Part shown: positions 1 to 8,340 of the stretch, piece by piece | Position numbering within the stretch: the stretch's first letter is position 1 | How the letters are laid out: each line of letters opens with the position of its first letter | Assembly: GCF_028993635.1 (NCBI RefSeq) | Contig: NZ_CP118631.1 | Span: 4,774,001-4,838,000 of the forward strand | Direction of reading: 5' to 3' | Length of the DNA stretch: 64,000 bases | Source of the DNA: Mucilaginibacter sp. SJ | GTDB taxonomy: Bacteria > Bacteroidota > Bacteroidia > Sphingobacteriales > Sphingobacteriaceae | Notes under the pieces: model-generated | Database searches by the model: none | The model's input: the letters and a program-made list of their open reading frames with translations, nothing else | What the model was told of the DNA's origin: nothing | Made by a program: the position numbers and the translations under genes

Positions 1-756
1 TACTGATTTATGCAGGTAGAATAAACCCTGCGTATTTTGCGGGGTAACTTTTACCAATGCGCGCGCATCGGCCGGTAATTTATCAATGGCGCCTACCCTG
101 ATGTAGTTACGAACGCTGTCGGGCAGTTTGCTTTCTTCGTAAACGGCAATCTCACGTGTTTGGGTCTTTTTTAACCTTGAATAGGCCCAGGCTACGGCCT
201 TAAGGTCGTGCAGGCTTGGGTTTGACGGGTAAACGATAGCTTTTTTGGAGTCAAAGCAGTTGCTGATATTTACGTTATCAAAAAAGTTTTTATTGCTTTT
301 AACCAGCGACAGGTAGGAGTAGTTTTTGATCCTTAACCACATCGCCGGGTTATCCAGGTCTTTACACTGGTCATCGGTAATGGTGAGCAGGGTTTTGATC
401 TGGATCTTGAGGAATTTATCGGGGCTCAGGTCGGCGCGGCTCAGGTTAAGGGTGATCTTCTGGATAGAATCGGGGCCCAGGTGGCTGCTGTATGCCGGTT
501 TGTTATTAATAACCAGGTTAATGTACGAATGCGATTTTATCAATGCCTGCGACGGTTCAAAAAATAAAACCAGTTTACTGCCATTCATTTCAATCAAAGG
601 GGTGACCTTGAAGTAAAATGAAATAGCGCCGCTCATGCCGTATACCACCTCATCGTCATGGCCGTAGGCTTTAAAGGATGCAATGCTGTTGCCCTGAGCC
701 TGCGAAGCCGTGTTGAATAATAGGATAAAGGCTAATAAGGTAAAAAACTTATTCAT
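1..756 (-). CDS. BcsB-like cellulose synthase accessory protein, N-terminal part (runs off window)
   Basis: The reverse strand is open from an ATG at 756 to the window edge, giving 252 residues without a stop, so the gene is partial at its 3' end. It begins with a signal peptide (MNKKFF-type basic start, hydrophobic core, then ASQAQG). A stretch near residue 130 (CKDLDNPAMWLRI) resembles the conserved Cys-Asp...NPA(L/M)W motif of BcsB, the periplasmic cyclic-di-GMP-linked subunit of bacterial cellulose synthase. That family normally runs past 600 residues, so most of the protein lies outside. The start is 11 bp downstream of the stop of the histidine kinase at 768-2114, so the two are probably co-transcribed. 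A decayed GH5 cellulase lies on the other side of the kinase, which fits a cellulose-related neighbourhood. The family call comes from motifs only. Confidence 0.62.
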   Translation of the reverse strand, partial: MNKFFTLLAFILLFNTASQAQGNSIASFKAYGHDDEVVYGMSGAISFYFKVTPLIEMNGSKLVLFFEPSQALIKSHSYINLVINNKPAYSSHLGPDSIQKITLNLSRADLSPDKFLKIQIKTLLTITDDQCKDLDNPAMWLRIKNYSYLSLVKSNKNFFDNVNISNCFDSKKAIVYPSNPSLHDLKAVAWAYSRLKKTQTREIAVYEESKLPDSVRNYIRVGAIDKLPADARALVKVTPQNTQGLFYLHKSV

Positions 757-767
757 TGATATCAATA

Positions 768-2114
768 TTAATTTATTACGTAAAATTCTACTCTGAAATA
801 ATTACCGTTGTCATTACTGCGGTAGCTGAGCTCGCCGCCCATTTCTTGGGTCATCAGCTTGGCAATTGATAAGCCCAAACCCAGGCGGCTTTCCGTAACG
901 CCGTGAGTATCGTTAAGGGTTTTAAGCTTGTTGAACATCATGTCCAGCTCCTGTTGGCCTATGGCTATACCTTCGTCAATGATCTCGAAAACAAAACGCT
1001 GGCGCTGCAGGCTGGTTACTACCTTAATGCTGTTATTGGTTTGCGAAAATTTGATGGCGTTTGATAGCAGGTTTTGAAACACCTGGCCGGCAAATACTTT
1101 GTCGAGCCGCACGTTGAGGGGCAGCTTCAGGATATTATCAACCAGGTGGATGTTTTTCATGAGGGCAGTTTCGTACAGGCCTTTAAAAACATGCATCACT
1201 TCAACGTTGATATCAAAGATCTCCATGTTGAATTTCATATCCGGCGATTCGATCTCCTTAACATCCATCAGCTTGTTGAGCATATACTGCATCTTATCGG
1301 CCGATTCGGCGATGTAGCCCACAAATTCTTTCTGGTCGGTGCTCAGCCTGAAATCTTCCTCCCTGATCATGTTGTTGCTCATTATAATAGAGCCAATGAG
1401 GTTTTTAAGGTCGTGTCCGGCAATATTGATAAAGCTGTTCTTCTGGCTGTCGAGCTTGCGGAGCTGCTCATACTGATGATCGATGAGGTTATTTTTTTCG
1501 TTGATATCCTTGTTTTGCTGTTTAAGCTGCTCGTTTGATTTTTCGATCATGATCTGCGCGCGTACTTCACGCTGAATCACCTTATAACGCGCCCCGGGTA
1601 TTAAGCAGGAGATGCCCGAGATGATAAAAAAGATCTGCCCGCCGTTGCTTAAAACGAGGTCGAGGTTGTATTCGCTTAGCAGGTTAAAGAAAATGGCCAG
1701 TAACAATAGCGCCATTAAGGTTTGGATAATGGAGTTTAAAGGCTCCCAAAAAACCTGCAGGTTAAAAAACAGCAGGGTGGTAGCAAACAGCATAAAGTAA
1801 ATGGTCAGGAACTGAATGTTTACCAGGTTGCATAATATAGCTGCCGTTACCGAAAGCATAAAGAAACTGATATGCAATAATATGCGGTAACTAAATTGTT
1901 TATGCTGAAAATAACTGAACAGGCCGTATATAATAAGGATAGTGATAATGCGGATAATAAAAAACTGCAGCCAGTAGTTTGTAGCGTAAATAAAATCAAC
2001 AATACTAAAAAGAGGGTACAGAAATATAATTGTCCAGATTATATTATTGGTTTGATACCATGCTTTTTTGGAGGTCTCTCTAATTAATTCTTCGTTGGTA
2101 ATTTGAACAAACAT
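768..2114 (-). CDS. membrane-bound sensor histidine kinase
   Basis: This 448-residue protein has an N-terminal membrane domain of about six hydrophobic segments (residues 25-175), a coiled-coil linker (about 185-222) and a cytoplasmic kinase core. The H-box is INIAGHDLKN with the phosphoacceptor His-234, the N-box is NLLSNAIKF around Asn-352, the G1 box is DEGIAIG (380-386) and the G2 box is RLGLGLSIAK (410-419). In G1 the usual second Gly of DxGxGI is Ala-384, a mild departure. No response regulator is adjacent. The next gene, 11 bp downstream, encodes the BcsB-like protein, so the kinase may regulate envelope polysaccharide output. That role is inference; the enzyme class is clear. Confidence 0.9.
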   Translation of the reverse strand: MFVQITNEELIRETSKKAWYQTNNIIWTIIFLYPLFSIVDFIYATNYWLQFFIIRIITILIIYGLFSYFQHKQFSYRILLHISFFMLSVTAAILCNLVNIQFLTIYFMLFATTLLFFNLQVFWEPLNSIIQTLMALLLLAIFFNLLSEYNLDLVLSNGGQIFFIISGISCLIPGARYKVIQREVRAQIMIEKSNEQLKQQNKDINEKNNLIDHQYEQLRKLDSQKNSFINIAGHDLKNLIGSIIMSNNMIREEDFRLSTDQKEFVGYIAESADKMQYMLNKLMDVKEIESPDMKFNMEIFDINVEVMHVFKGLYETALMKNIHLVDNILKLPLNVRLDKVFAGQVFQNLLSNAIKFSQTNNSIKVVTSLQRQRFVFEIIDEGIAIGQQELDMMFNKLKTLNDTHGVTESRLGLGLSIAKLMTQEMGGELSYRSNDNGNYFRVEFYVIN

Positions 2115-2219
2115 TATTTGTTATCTTGAATTGTAATTAAAAATTAAGGCCGCTGTTTAAATTACCTCCGTTAAATATTGATAGACAAAAATATTCGTTA
2201 TACGATAATTTAAACAGGT

Positions 2220-3205
2220 TTGTTGTTACTGTTGCCAACAGTAATAATTGCCGTTGCAAAAAGCCGTCCAATTCCCCGGCAAGCTCGGGAAGTTGCTTTT
2301 AAACCGGGCCAAGGTTTAAGCAAGGGTATCAGTATTTTATGGTCTGAGCAAATCCGGAACGACGGCTCACCGCCCCAAACACCATTAAAAAAATCCAATT
2401 TTATGTTGCTCAAAAGCTGGGCTTCAAAAGTATCAGGCTGCCTGTGGCTTTTACTTCTTTTGGCCCTAAAGCAACGGCGCGGCTATTTACCTGTATCGAT
2501 AAAGTTGCTAAGCGATGCAATACTTATGGATTGAGCCTGGTGATAGATTATCATTATGGCAGATTGGGCGACAATAATTATCTCACAGAAACACCGCAAA
2601 CAATTGATTTGTGGCTGAAATTAACTAAAAGGTATAAAACGCAGGTGATAACAATCTGTTTTTCGAGATCTATAATAAGCCGCCCCATATTAACCCCAAA
2701 GTGTGGAAAGTTGCGGCGTATAATATTGTTACGGATATCCGTAAAATTGATAAACACGTACCATCATTGTAGGTGCGTCAAATTATAACAGCATCTATGA
2801 GCTAAGCAGGTTGGTAAGGCTGACCGATGACTATATCATCTGCACTTTTCACTTTTACGAGCCTTTCTTTTTTATTCACCAGGGCGCAAGCCGGGTGGGC
2901 GATCAGGTTGCAACCACCGGGGTATCATTTCCATACAATGCGGAAAATTTTCCTGCACTTAACCCAAAGGCAAAAACACCCCCGGCGAAAGTAATTACCC
3001 TATGTGCTCCCGCGATGGCACCGAACAATCCCTAAATGATAACTGCCACTGCGGGTATATCAAGGCTGTACGCGAGGCTTTAAAAGAGCTTGATATTCCT
3101 GGCATGCTTTGGGATTATAACAGTAGTTTTTCACTGTTTAACTGCAGGTTGGTTGTGGGAAATTTATCCTTGCGTATGAAAGACGCAATTAACGCCGTAC
3201 GGTGA
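2220..3205 (+). pseudogene. decayed GH5 family cellulase (multiple frameshifts)
   Basis: Consecutive frames on this strand together reconstruct a glycoside hydrolase family 5 endoglucanase, but no frame is open throughout. In order the reading shows a signal-peptide-like start (TTG codon at 2220), GLSKGISILW, KLGFKSIRLPVAF, LVIDYHYGRLGDNNY, FEIYNKPPHINPKVW, IIVGASNYNSIYELS, DDYIICTFHFYEPF and LDIPGMLWDYNSSFSLFN. At least three frame changes are needed (near 2400-2440, 2640-2660 and 2760), with another near 3000. The family's acid/base motif NEP reads NKP here, so the catalytic glutamate codon has become lysine. Gene-like spacing and motif order leave little doubt that this is a dead cellulase. 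The cellulose-related gene on the opposite strand nearby makes its loss noteworthy. Confidence 0.82.
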
Positions 3206-3234
3206 AATTTTAAACATTAATGTTACAATTTTAT

Positions 3235-3242
3235 TACCTTTG
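3235..3242 (+). promoter_or_regulatory. -7 promoter element of the acyl-ACP desaturase
   Basis: TACCTTTG is an exact match to the Bacteroidota -7 consensus TAnnTTTG and lies 17 nt before the desaturase ATG. No clear -33 TTTG is visible at the usual spacing, so the call rests on the -7 element and its position. Confidence 0.45.
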
Positions 3243-3259
3243 CTCACTAATATACAGTT

Positions 3260-4240
3260 ATGAGATTTTTTGAAGAAAAGCGCAGAGAAGTAATGGTGCA
3301 TATCGAAAAGTTCATGTTAGAAAAGATACATGAATACCTGAAACCGATTGATACCATCTGGCAGCCGTCTGATTTTTTGCCTGATTCTTCAAGAGACTCG
3401 TTCTTTACCGAGATTAAGGAATTGCAGGAAAGCGCTGCAGGCCTTTCATATGATCTGATTGCTGTTTTAATTGGCGATACTATTACCGAAGAGGCTTTGC
3501 CTACTTACGAATCATGGCTTACCATGGTTGAAGGCGTATCTGACAATGAAGAAGGCGGCTGGATGAAATGGACCCGCCACTGGACCGGTGAGGAAAACCG
3601 CCATGGCGATTTGCTTAACAAATACTTGTACCTGTCTGGGCGTGTGGATATGCGCATGATGGAGATCTCCACCCAATACCTCATCTCTGATGGTTTTGAC
3701 ATTGGTACCGGTCATGATCCTTATCGTAACTTTATATATACCTCTTTCCAGGAGCTGGCAACCAATGTATCGCACCGTCGTGTAGCATCGCAGGCTAAAA
3801 AATACGGCGATCCGCTGCTTTCAAAAATGTGTGGTGTTATCGCATCCGACGAAGCCCGCCATGCTAAAGCTTACAAGTACTTTATCGAAAAAATATTTGA
3901 GGTAGATCCAAGCGAAGCCATGATAGCTTTTGAGGATATGATGCGTAAAAAGATTGTAATGCCTGCCCACTTCCTGCGCGAGGTTGGTTTAAAAGTAGGT
4001 CAAACTTTTGGTCATTTTACCGATGCTGCACAGCGTTTGGGCATTTACACCGCTATCGACTATGTTGATATCCTGAAAGAGCTGCTTACCGACTGGCATA
4101 TCGAAAGCATAACAGGTTTGGACGAAGCCGGCGAAAAAGCCCGCGATTACGTGGTAAACCTTCCGGCCCGCTTACTGCGCGTAGCCGAGCGCATGAAAAA
4201 CCCAATGCTGGAGTATAAGTTTACCTGGATTAACGGTTGA
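3260..4240 (+). CDS. acyl-ACP desaturase (stearoyl-ACP desaturase family)
   Basis: This 326-residue soluble protein belongs to the ferritin-like diiron fatty acyl-ACP desaturases, which introduce a cis double bond into acyl chains held on acyl carrier protein, using O2 and ferredoxin. The metal ligands are readable in order: a Glu in TITEEALPTY (about residue 77), EENRHG (111-116, Glu-112 and His-115), a Glu in FQELATNVSH (165, with His-172) and DEARH (197-201, Glu-198 and His-201). The length fits the family. The gene stands alone, has its own -7 element and is followed by an inverted-repeat region. It probably adjusts membrane lipid unsaturation. Function is assigned with high confidence; the position of the double bond cannot be read. 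Confidence 0.93.
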   Translation: MRFFEEKRREVMVHIEKFMLEKIHEYLKPIDTIWQPSDFLPDSSRDSFFTEIKELQESAAGLSYDLIAVLIGDTITEEALPTYESWLTMVEGVSDNEEGGWMKWTRHWTGEENRHGDLLNKYLYLSGRVDMRMMEISTQYLISDGFDIGTGHDPYRNFIYTSFQELATNVSHRRVASQAKKYGDPLLSKMCGVIASDEARHAKAYKYFIEKIFEVDPSEAMIAFEDMMRKKIVMPAHFLREVGLKVGQTFGHFTDAAQRLGIYTAIDYVDILKELLTDWHIESITGLDEAGEKARDYVVNLPARLLRVAERMKNPMLEYKFTWING

Positions 4241-4242
4241 TT

Positions 4243-4560
4243 TTAGCTTAAAGCGGAAAGCCGAAGGCTTAAAGCTTTGCTTTGCAATCGGGTTTAGTAA
4301 GCTTCTTTCCTATAGCTTTCTGCTTTAAGCCTTAGGCTTTCAGCTATTTTTCCCCTATCCGATAAAGCACAAGTCACCCATTACACATTTCTCCGCTCAA
4401 GACTTGCGCTAAAGGAGGATTTTTAAGCTTAAAGCTAAAGGCCGAAGGCTTAAAGCTTTCCTTGCAACCGGGTTTTAGGTTAGTGCTTCTTTTTCAGAGC
4501 TTTTTGCTTTTAGCTCTTTCCTATAGCTTTCTGCTTTAAGCCTTCGGCTTTCAGCTTATT
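4243..4560. repeat. intergenic 'word' inverted repeats built on AGCTTTAAGCCTTCGGCTTT
   Basis: The gap between the desaturase and the MscS gene (convergent) holds two inverted-repeat units, about 4245-4345 and 4425-4558. Each opens with GCTTAAAGC...GCCGAAGGCTTAAAGC and closes with the complement, CTGCTTTAAGCCTTCGGCTTT. The same vocabulary returns in front of hemL at 50826-50952. The two units could act as bidirectional terminators for the convergent genes. No gene is visible here. Confidence 0.75.
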
Positions 4561-4568
4561 AATGGCTT

Positions 4569-6179
4569 TTAGCTATCCCGTTCTATCTTATACCCCGGCT
4601 TTTTATATCCATCGGCAACATAGTTTTCGGGGATCTGGATGTGGCTTCCATCGCGCACAGCTGTAAAGTGCGGCGACATGATCTCCATGCCTGCTTCATT
4701 AAATTTATCCTGTATGTTTTGATACAATGCCGAATAGATCATGGCCATTTTGCCGGGCTGATCGGTATACGCGTTTATCTGGTAACTCACATTAAAATCA
4801 TTCAAAGCGGTTTGCAGTACAAACGGTTTTGGATGGGCAAGAATCCCCTCTGTTGCTTCGGCCGCACTAATGAGCAGGTTATGGATACTTTCCCAGGGGG
4901 CATCGTAGCCAATAGTAACACTGGTATTCAGTATCAAACCCAACGTTTTTGACGATGACGTATAGTTAACCGTAGCACCGCTTAAAATGGTAGCGTTGGG
5001 CACGGTTACGTCTTCGTTTTTAATAGTGCGCACACGGGTAACCAGCAGGTTTTTTTCAATTACATCGCCCATAATTTCGCCAACTTTTATGCGGTCGCCA
5101 ATTTTAAAGGGGCGCATATAGGTAAGTACAATGCCCGATACCATATTGGCAATAGCCGACGAGGAGCCTAACGAAAACAGTACGCCTATAAACACAGTAA
5201 CCCCCTGGAACACTTTAGACTGCGACCCCGGCAAATATGGAAATATCACCACAAACATAAACGCGTACATCAGTACCCGGATGATATTGTAAGTTGGGAT
5301 AGCCCATTCCGGATAAAAGCCCTTTAAAGCGATGGCCCCGTTTGCTATTTCGGTAGCTATAAATTTTACCAGTTTTACAATGTAGCGGGTAACCAAATAA
5401 ATAACCGTTATGGTAAGCAGGTTGGGTATAAAGTGAACAATGGCCAGCAGGATACTTTTCAAGGGGTTAACCACAAAGCCGATCAACTGTGTAGCAATAG
5501 GCTGCGACGAAGGAAAGATATAAAACAATACGGGCAAAGCCAGGTAAACCAGCAGCAGGATAACGAGTAGCCGGCCAATATTTACAAGTCCGCTGATAAA
5601 AGGAAGCAGGCGTGAGGCATAAGCCACGGGCGCCCCTTTGGCTGACAGCTTTTCAACCCGGCGTTCCCAACCCAGTATAATCTTTAATTTTATCCACCTG
5701 AAGCCCTTGTTAACGATCCAGATCAGTAAAATCAGTAAAATAACAACCGCCACGGCTTCGAGCACGTTGGTGATTAATTGTTTGGGGCTGTTGCTTTCAA
5801 AAACATTGCCCAGTTTGTTTTTTAGTATGGATAAGTAGCTTGCTGCCAGCTGCGGCCGGTTCAGTTCGGAGTAAGAGGCATCGGTATTGTTAACGCCCAT
5901 GATCATCTGGCCGTTGTAGGTTATTATCGATATGGACGTATCGTTTTTAAGCGTTAACGAATCCGGGTTAAAATCTAACCGGCTCATCAGGGCCTTAATG
6001 CGTTGGGTAACAATCCCGGCGCGCTCTTTAGGATCAAACAATCCCTGCGGGGCATAAAATTTAAACAGGGTATCCCGGTTAATGATCACCGGTTCGCCGT
6101 TTTTTTCAGCGAGTTTTTGTGCCTGTGTGGTAAATGCAGCAAACAGAAAAAGGATGAGCAGGCTATAAATTTTAGGCAT
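4569..6179 (-). CDS. mechanosensitive ion channel, MscS family
   Basis: The protein has 536 residues: a signal peptide ending near TTQAQ-21, a periplasmic N-terminal region (to about residue 130), about five membrane segments (roughly 138-160, 201-222, 240-262, 300-316 and 324-352), and the conserved MscS pore helix and beta domain (SLGSSSAIANMVSGIVLTY at 336-354, then PFKIGDRIKVGEIMGDVIE and VTVPNATI). MscS channels open under membrane tension to release osmolytes during hypo-osmotic shock. The extra N-terminal region makes it longer than E. coli MscS, as is common in this phylum. It is a single gene, convergent with the desaturase. Confidence 0.93.
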   Translation of the reverse strand: MPKIYSLLILFLFAAFTTQAQKLAEKNGEPVIINRDTLFKFYAPQGLFDPKERAGIVTQRIKALMSRLDFNPDSLTLKNDTSISIITYNGQMIMGVNNTDASYSELNRPQLAASYLSILKNKLGNVFESNSPKQLITNVLEAVAVVILLILLIWIVNKGFRWIKLKIILGWERRVEKLSAKGAPVAYASRLLPFISGLVNIGRLLVILLLVYLALPVLFYIFPSSQPIATQLIGFVVNPLKSILLAIVHFIPNLLTITVIYLVTRYIVKLVKFIATEIANGAIALKGFYPEWAIPTYNIIRVLMYAFMFVVIFPYLPGSQSKVFQGVTVFIGVLFSLGSSSAIANMVSGIVLTYMRPFKIGDRIKVGEIMGDVIEKNLLVTRVRTIKNEDVTVPNATILSGATVNYTSSSKTLGLILNTSVTIGYDAPWESIHNLLISAAEATEGILAHPKPFVLQTALNDFNVSYQINAYTDQPGKMAMIYSALYQNIQDKFNEAGMEIMSPHFTAVRDGSHIQIPENYVADGYKKPGYKIERDS

Positions 6180-6310
6180 AGGGATGTTTTTCTGTTAAAG
6201 CTAAAAAATAAATAATGAGATTATAATTTCGTGCCTGAAATTCCAAAATGATTTGCCGCTTTGAGATAGTTTTTTTATATGGATTTTTTAATTAAATGTT
6301 TTGTAGTGTT

Positions 6311-6334
6311 ACTTATAGTCTTTGGCTTATAGTC
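6311..6334 (+). promoter_or_regulatory. C-box operator of the restriction-modification controller protein
   Basis: Two boxes, ACTTATAGTC (6311-6320) and GCTTATAGTC (6325-6334), are separated by four bases. This is the arrangement of C-protein operators (ACTnnnAGTC, short spacer, second box) and is very close to the published operator of the Esp1396I-type controllers. The tandem boxes lie 23 nt before the ATG of the HTH gene at 6358, which fits autoregulation. The family operator pattern is established knowledge; binding here is inference. Confidence 0.75.
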
Positions 6335-6357
6335 TACATTCTGGCATCTTTACAACA

Positions 6358-6567
6358 ATGGAAATTAAGTCGAAAGTCGGGAATCGCATAAAAGATATTC
6401 GTGAAAGAAACGGTAAATCGCAGAAAGATTTAGCATATACGGCAGACTTAGACAGAAGCTATATCGCAAGTGTTGAAAACGGTCAGCGAAATATTTCTAT
6501 AGTTAATTTAGAAAAGATAGCCATAGCACTTAAGGTCAGCTTAAGTGAATTATTTCAGGGAATATGA
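6358..6567 (+). CDS. controller (C) protein, XRE/HTH family, of a Type II R-M system
   Basis: A 69-residue protein that consists almost entirely of one Cro/C1-type helix-turn-helix: RIKDIRERNGKSQKDLAYTA then LDRSYIASVENGQRNISIVN and LEKIAIALKVSLSELF. Size and sequence match C proteins that time restriction-enzyme expression after the locus enters a new cell. The ATG at 6358 is preferred over an upstream TTG at 6322 because the latter falls inside the operator. The stop overlaps the start of the next gene by four bases (ATGA), so the controller and the endonuclease are translationally coupled, the classical C-R arrangement. The region is visibly more AT-rich than its neighbours, a sign of transfer. 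Confidence 0.9.
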   Translation: MEIKSKVGNRIKDIRERNGKSQKDLAYTADLDRSYIASVENGQRNISIVNLEKIAIALKVSLSELFQGI

Positions 6568-7157
6568 AAATAAAAATACCCAATGCTCAAGTGCAAGAAT
6601 TACTTTCCGGCAAGAAATATAATTACCTGAAATATGCCACTCAAATTATGAACCTGGCAAATCAAAATGCACAAGGTACAAGAGCGAAAGTAGTGGGACA
6701 AATGAGTGATCTCATCCAACAATTTGAAGGTACTTCACTTGCTGATTGGGAAAAATGGTATCTTGAAAGTTACCCGAAAGCTATTGATGACGCTTCTGAT
6801 AAAGTATGGGAAATGGTGAAAGCGTTCCAGGAAAACATTCAAAAGATTGACAGAGATACAGTAAAACAATGGATTGAAGAGCTTGTAATCGTTAAAACAT
6901 TTGCGGGGCTGAAATTTCAGCAGGCAATTTTAAAAACTGTTGCAACGAAATATAACAAAGAATATAGGCTGGCTACTCCTGAAGAAGAAAGCAAAGGAAT
7001 TGATGGAGTGATTGGCGATATACCGGTTAGCATTAAGCCAACTACTTACAAAACTAAGCTTGGATTAAATGAGGTAATTGATGTACCTATCATTTTTTAC
7101 GATAAAAAGAAAAGTGAAATTGTAATTGAGTTTGATTTGCCAGGACTCGATATTTAA
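6564..7157 (+). CDS. Type II restriction endonuclease, probable MjaI family
   Basis: A 197-residue protein translationally coupled to the controller gene. The C-terminal third reads EEESKGIDGVIG then DIPVSIKPTTYK. An acidic residue (Asp-147) followed by SIK (Lys-158) fits a PD-(D/E)XK-type nuclease core in which Ser replaces the second acidic residue. The pattern NLANQNAQGTRAKVVGQMSD and LKFQQAILK in the first half resembles what I recall of MjaI-type endonucleases, a small family tied to CTAG sites. Position next to a C protein and near a DNA methyltransferase supports a restriction role more strongly than the family name. The recognition sequence is not proven; CTAG is a hypothesis. Confidence 0.7.
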   Translation: MKIKIPNAQVQELLSGKKYNYLKYATQIMNLANQNAQGTRAKVVGQMSDLIQQFEGTSLADWEKWYLESYPKAIDDASDKVWEMVKAFQENIQKIDRDTVKQWIEELVIVKTFAGLKFQQAILKTVATKYNKEYRLATPEEESKGIDGVIGDIPVSIKPTTYKTKLGLNEVIDVPIIFYDKKKSEIVIEFDLPGLDI

Positions 7158-7176
7158 ACACATAATTCCTCAATAT

Positions 7177-7536
7177 ATGCCAATTACCTTTACGCAGCAA
7201 CAAAGGCAAGCTTTGCTTAACACTTTGGGAATAGGGAAGCTCGCAGCGATTACCGCTCCTGTATTAGAACAAACATTAGGGTATACACCCACTAAAAATC
7301 AAACAAAACTTAGGAAACTAATAAAAGAATGTATCGAGCATGATGGAGATTTGATTGGATCAACAACAGGTCGGCCACCAGGTTTTTTTATAATAAGTAC
7401 AACTGCTGAGATTGATGAATATCTTGACAGCCTTGAAGGGCGAATAAGAAGTGATAATACTAGGAGAAGTGCTTTGATAACTCAATGGAATGCGACCAAT
7501 CCACCAACGACGAGGTTACCATTGACAATTATCTAA
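7177..7536 (+). CDS. unknown small protein inside the R-M island
   Basis: The predicted 119-residue protein starts at the ATG at 7177; an upstream in-frame GTG/TTG-type extension would overlap the endonuclease and is less likely. I do not recognise a family. The sequence is basic in the middle (KNQTKLRKLIKECIEHDGD then GSTTGRPPGFFI) and could form a small winged-helix-like or other DNA-contacting fold. It lies 19 bp after the endonuclease and 48 bp before the next ORF in the same direction, so it is probably part of the same transcript. It could be a specificity or control accessory or an unrelated passenger. No function is assigned. Confidence 0.65.
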   Translation: MPITFTQQQRQALLNTLGIGKLAAITAPVLEQTLGYTPTKNQTKLRKLIKECIEHDGDLIGSTTGRPPGFFIISTTAEIDEYLDSLEGRIRSDNTRRSALITQWNATNPPTTRLPLTII

Positions 7537-7584
7537 AATATAAGTTCATCAATTCGGTGATGAGATTAATATGCATTAAATATC

Positions 7585-8340
7585 ATGAACGAGTTTATTT
7601 TACCAATAGAAATCGCTAAATTCAGATCAACCAACCAAACCTGGAATGACCTGATGTTAAATGACCCCTGGTCTGTTGGTTATGTAACCAGTCTGATTGT
7701 TATTGAAGAATTTGTAACTAAGGAGGATTGGGAATTATTTTACTATACAAGTGGTGAAAAAAGAAACCATCAAATCCAACATTTGAATGATGAGCAGCGG
7801 GTGTTAGTGAATGATGAACAACTTGTCTTAAAAAATGGAGCGAGTATTCGGAAATTATCCTGGGATTTAAAGAACTTAAACTTTCAGTTTGGTAGAACCG
7901 AAGAGCAATTGTATAGAAAGGGTGAGTTGTTACACGGAGTCGTAAAAAATAATGGTTATGACTTAACTATAGAAGATTGCTTTCAGTGTGTGCGCTTTCG
8001 AGTAATTTGTGAAACCTGGAATGGAGTGGTTGTAAGAGAAGTAAATACCATTGCGACATTAAAAGGTCTATTACCACAAGCAGACTTCCGAAAAGTTGAA
8101 GGTGAATTTGATCATAAATATGCAGTCGATTACGAAGTGTTTAAAAATGATCATTTAATTTACGGACTCCAGATCAAACCCGAATCTTATACACGGAATG
8201 CCCCTTATATCAATAAAGCCCGCTTTGCAAATCAACAAAAAAATCAACAATACAAAGCAAAATATGGAGTTCCCGTTTATGATATAATTGCTGGTAGCAG
8301 TGGAAATATTATTAATCAAGAAATTCTTAAAAATTTATAA
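7585..8340 (+). CDS. putative PD-(D/E)XK nuclease-like protein of the R-M island
   Basis: 251 residues without a recognised name. The C-terminal half has EGEFDHKYAVDYEVF followed by LIYGLQIKPESY: Asp-182, then Gln-196/Lys-198 in the positions expected for a D...(D/E/Q)xK nuclease centre. The trailing IKPxxY also resembles IKPTTY in the endonuclease at 6564-7157. It is AT-rich like the rest of the island and its 3' end overlaps the convergent methyltransferase stop by 14 bp. It may be a second subunit, a second restriction enzyme, or a nuclease that completes the system. The enzymatic call is an inference from motif spacing. Confidence 0.55.
   Translation: MNEFILPIEIAKFRSTNQTWNDLMLNDPWSVGYVTSLIVIEEFVTKEDWELFYYTSGEKRNHQIQHLNDEQRVLVNDEQLVLKNGASIRKLSWDLKNLNFQFGRTEEQLYRKGELLHGVVKNNGYDLTIEDCFQCVRFRVICETWNGVVVREVNTIATLKGLLPQADFRKVEGEFDHKYAVDYEVFKNDHLIYGLQIKPESYTRNAPYINKARFANQQKNQQYKAKYGVPVYDIIAGSSGNIINQEILKNL

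Noticed and set aside
1074..1538. 154-residue open frame on the plus strand inside the histidine kinase
   Set aside because: It is antisense to a clearly assigned kinase and has no family features; a shadow of the kinase codon usage.
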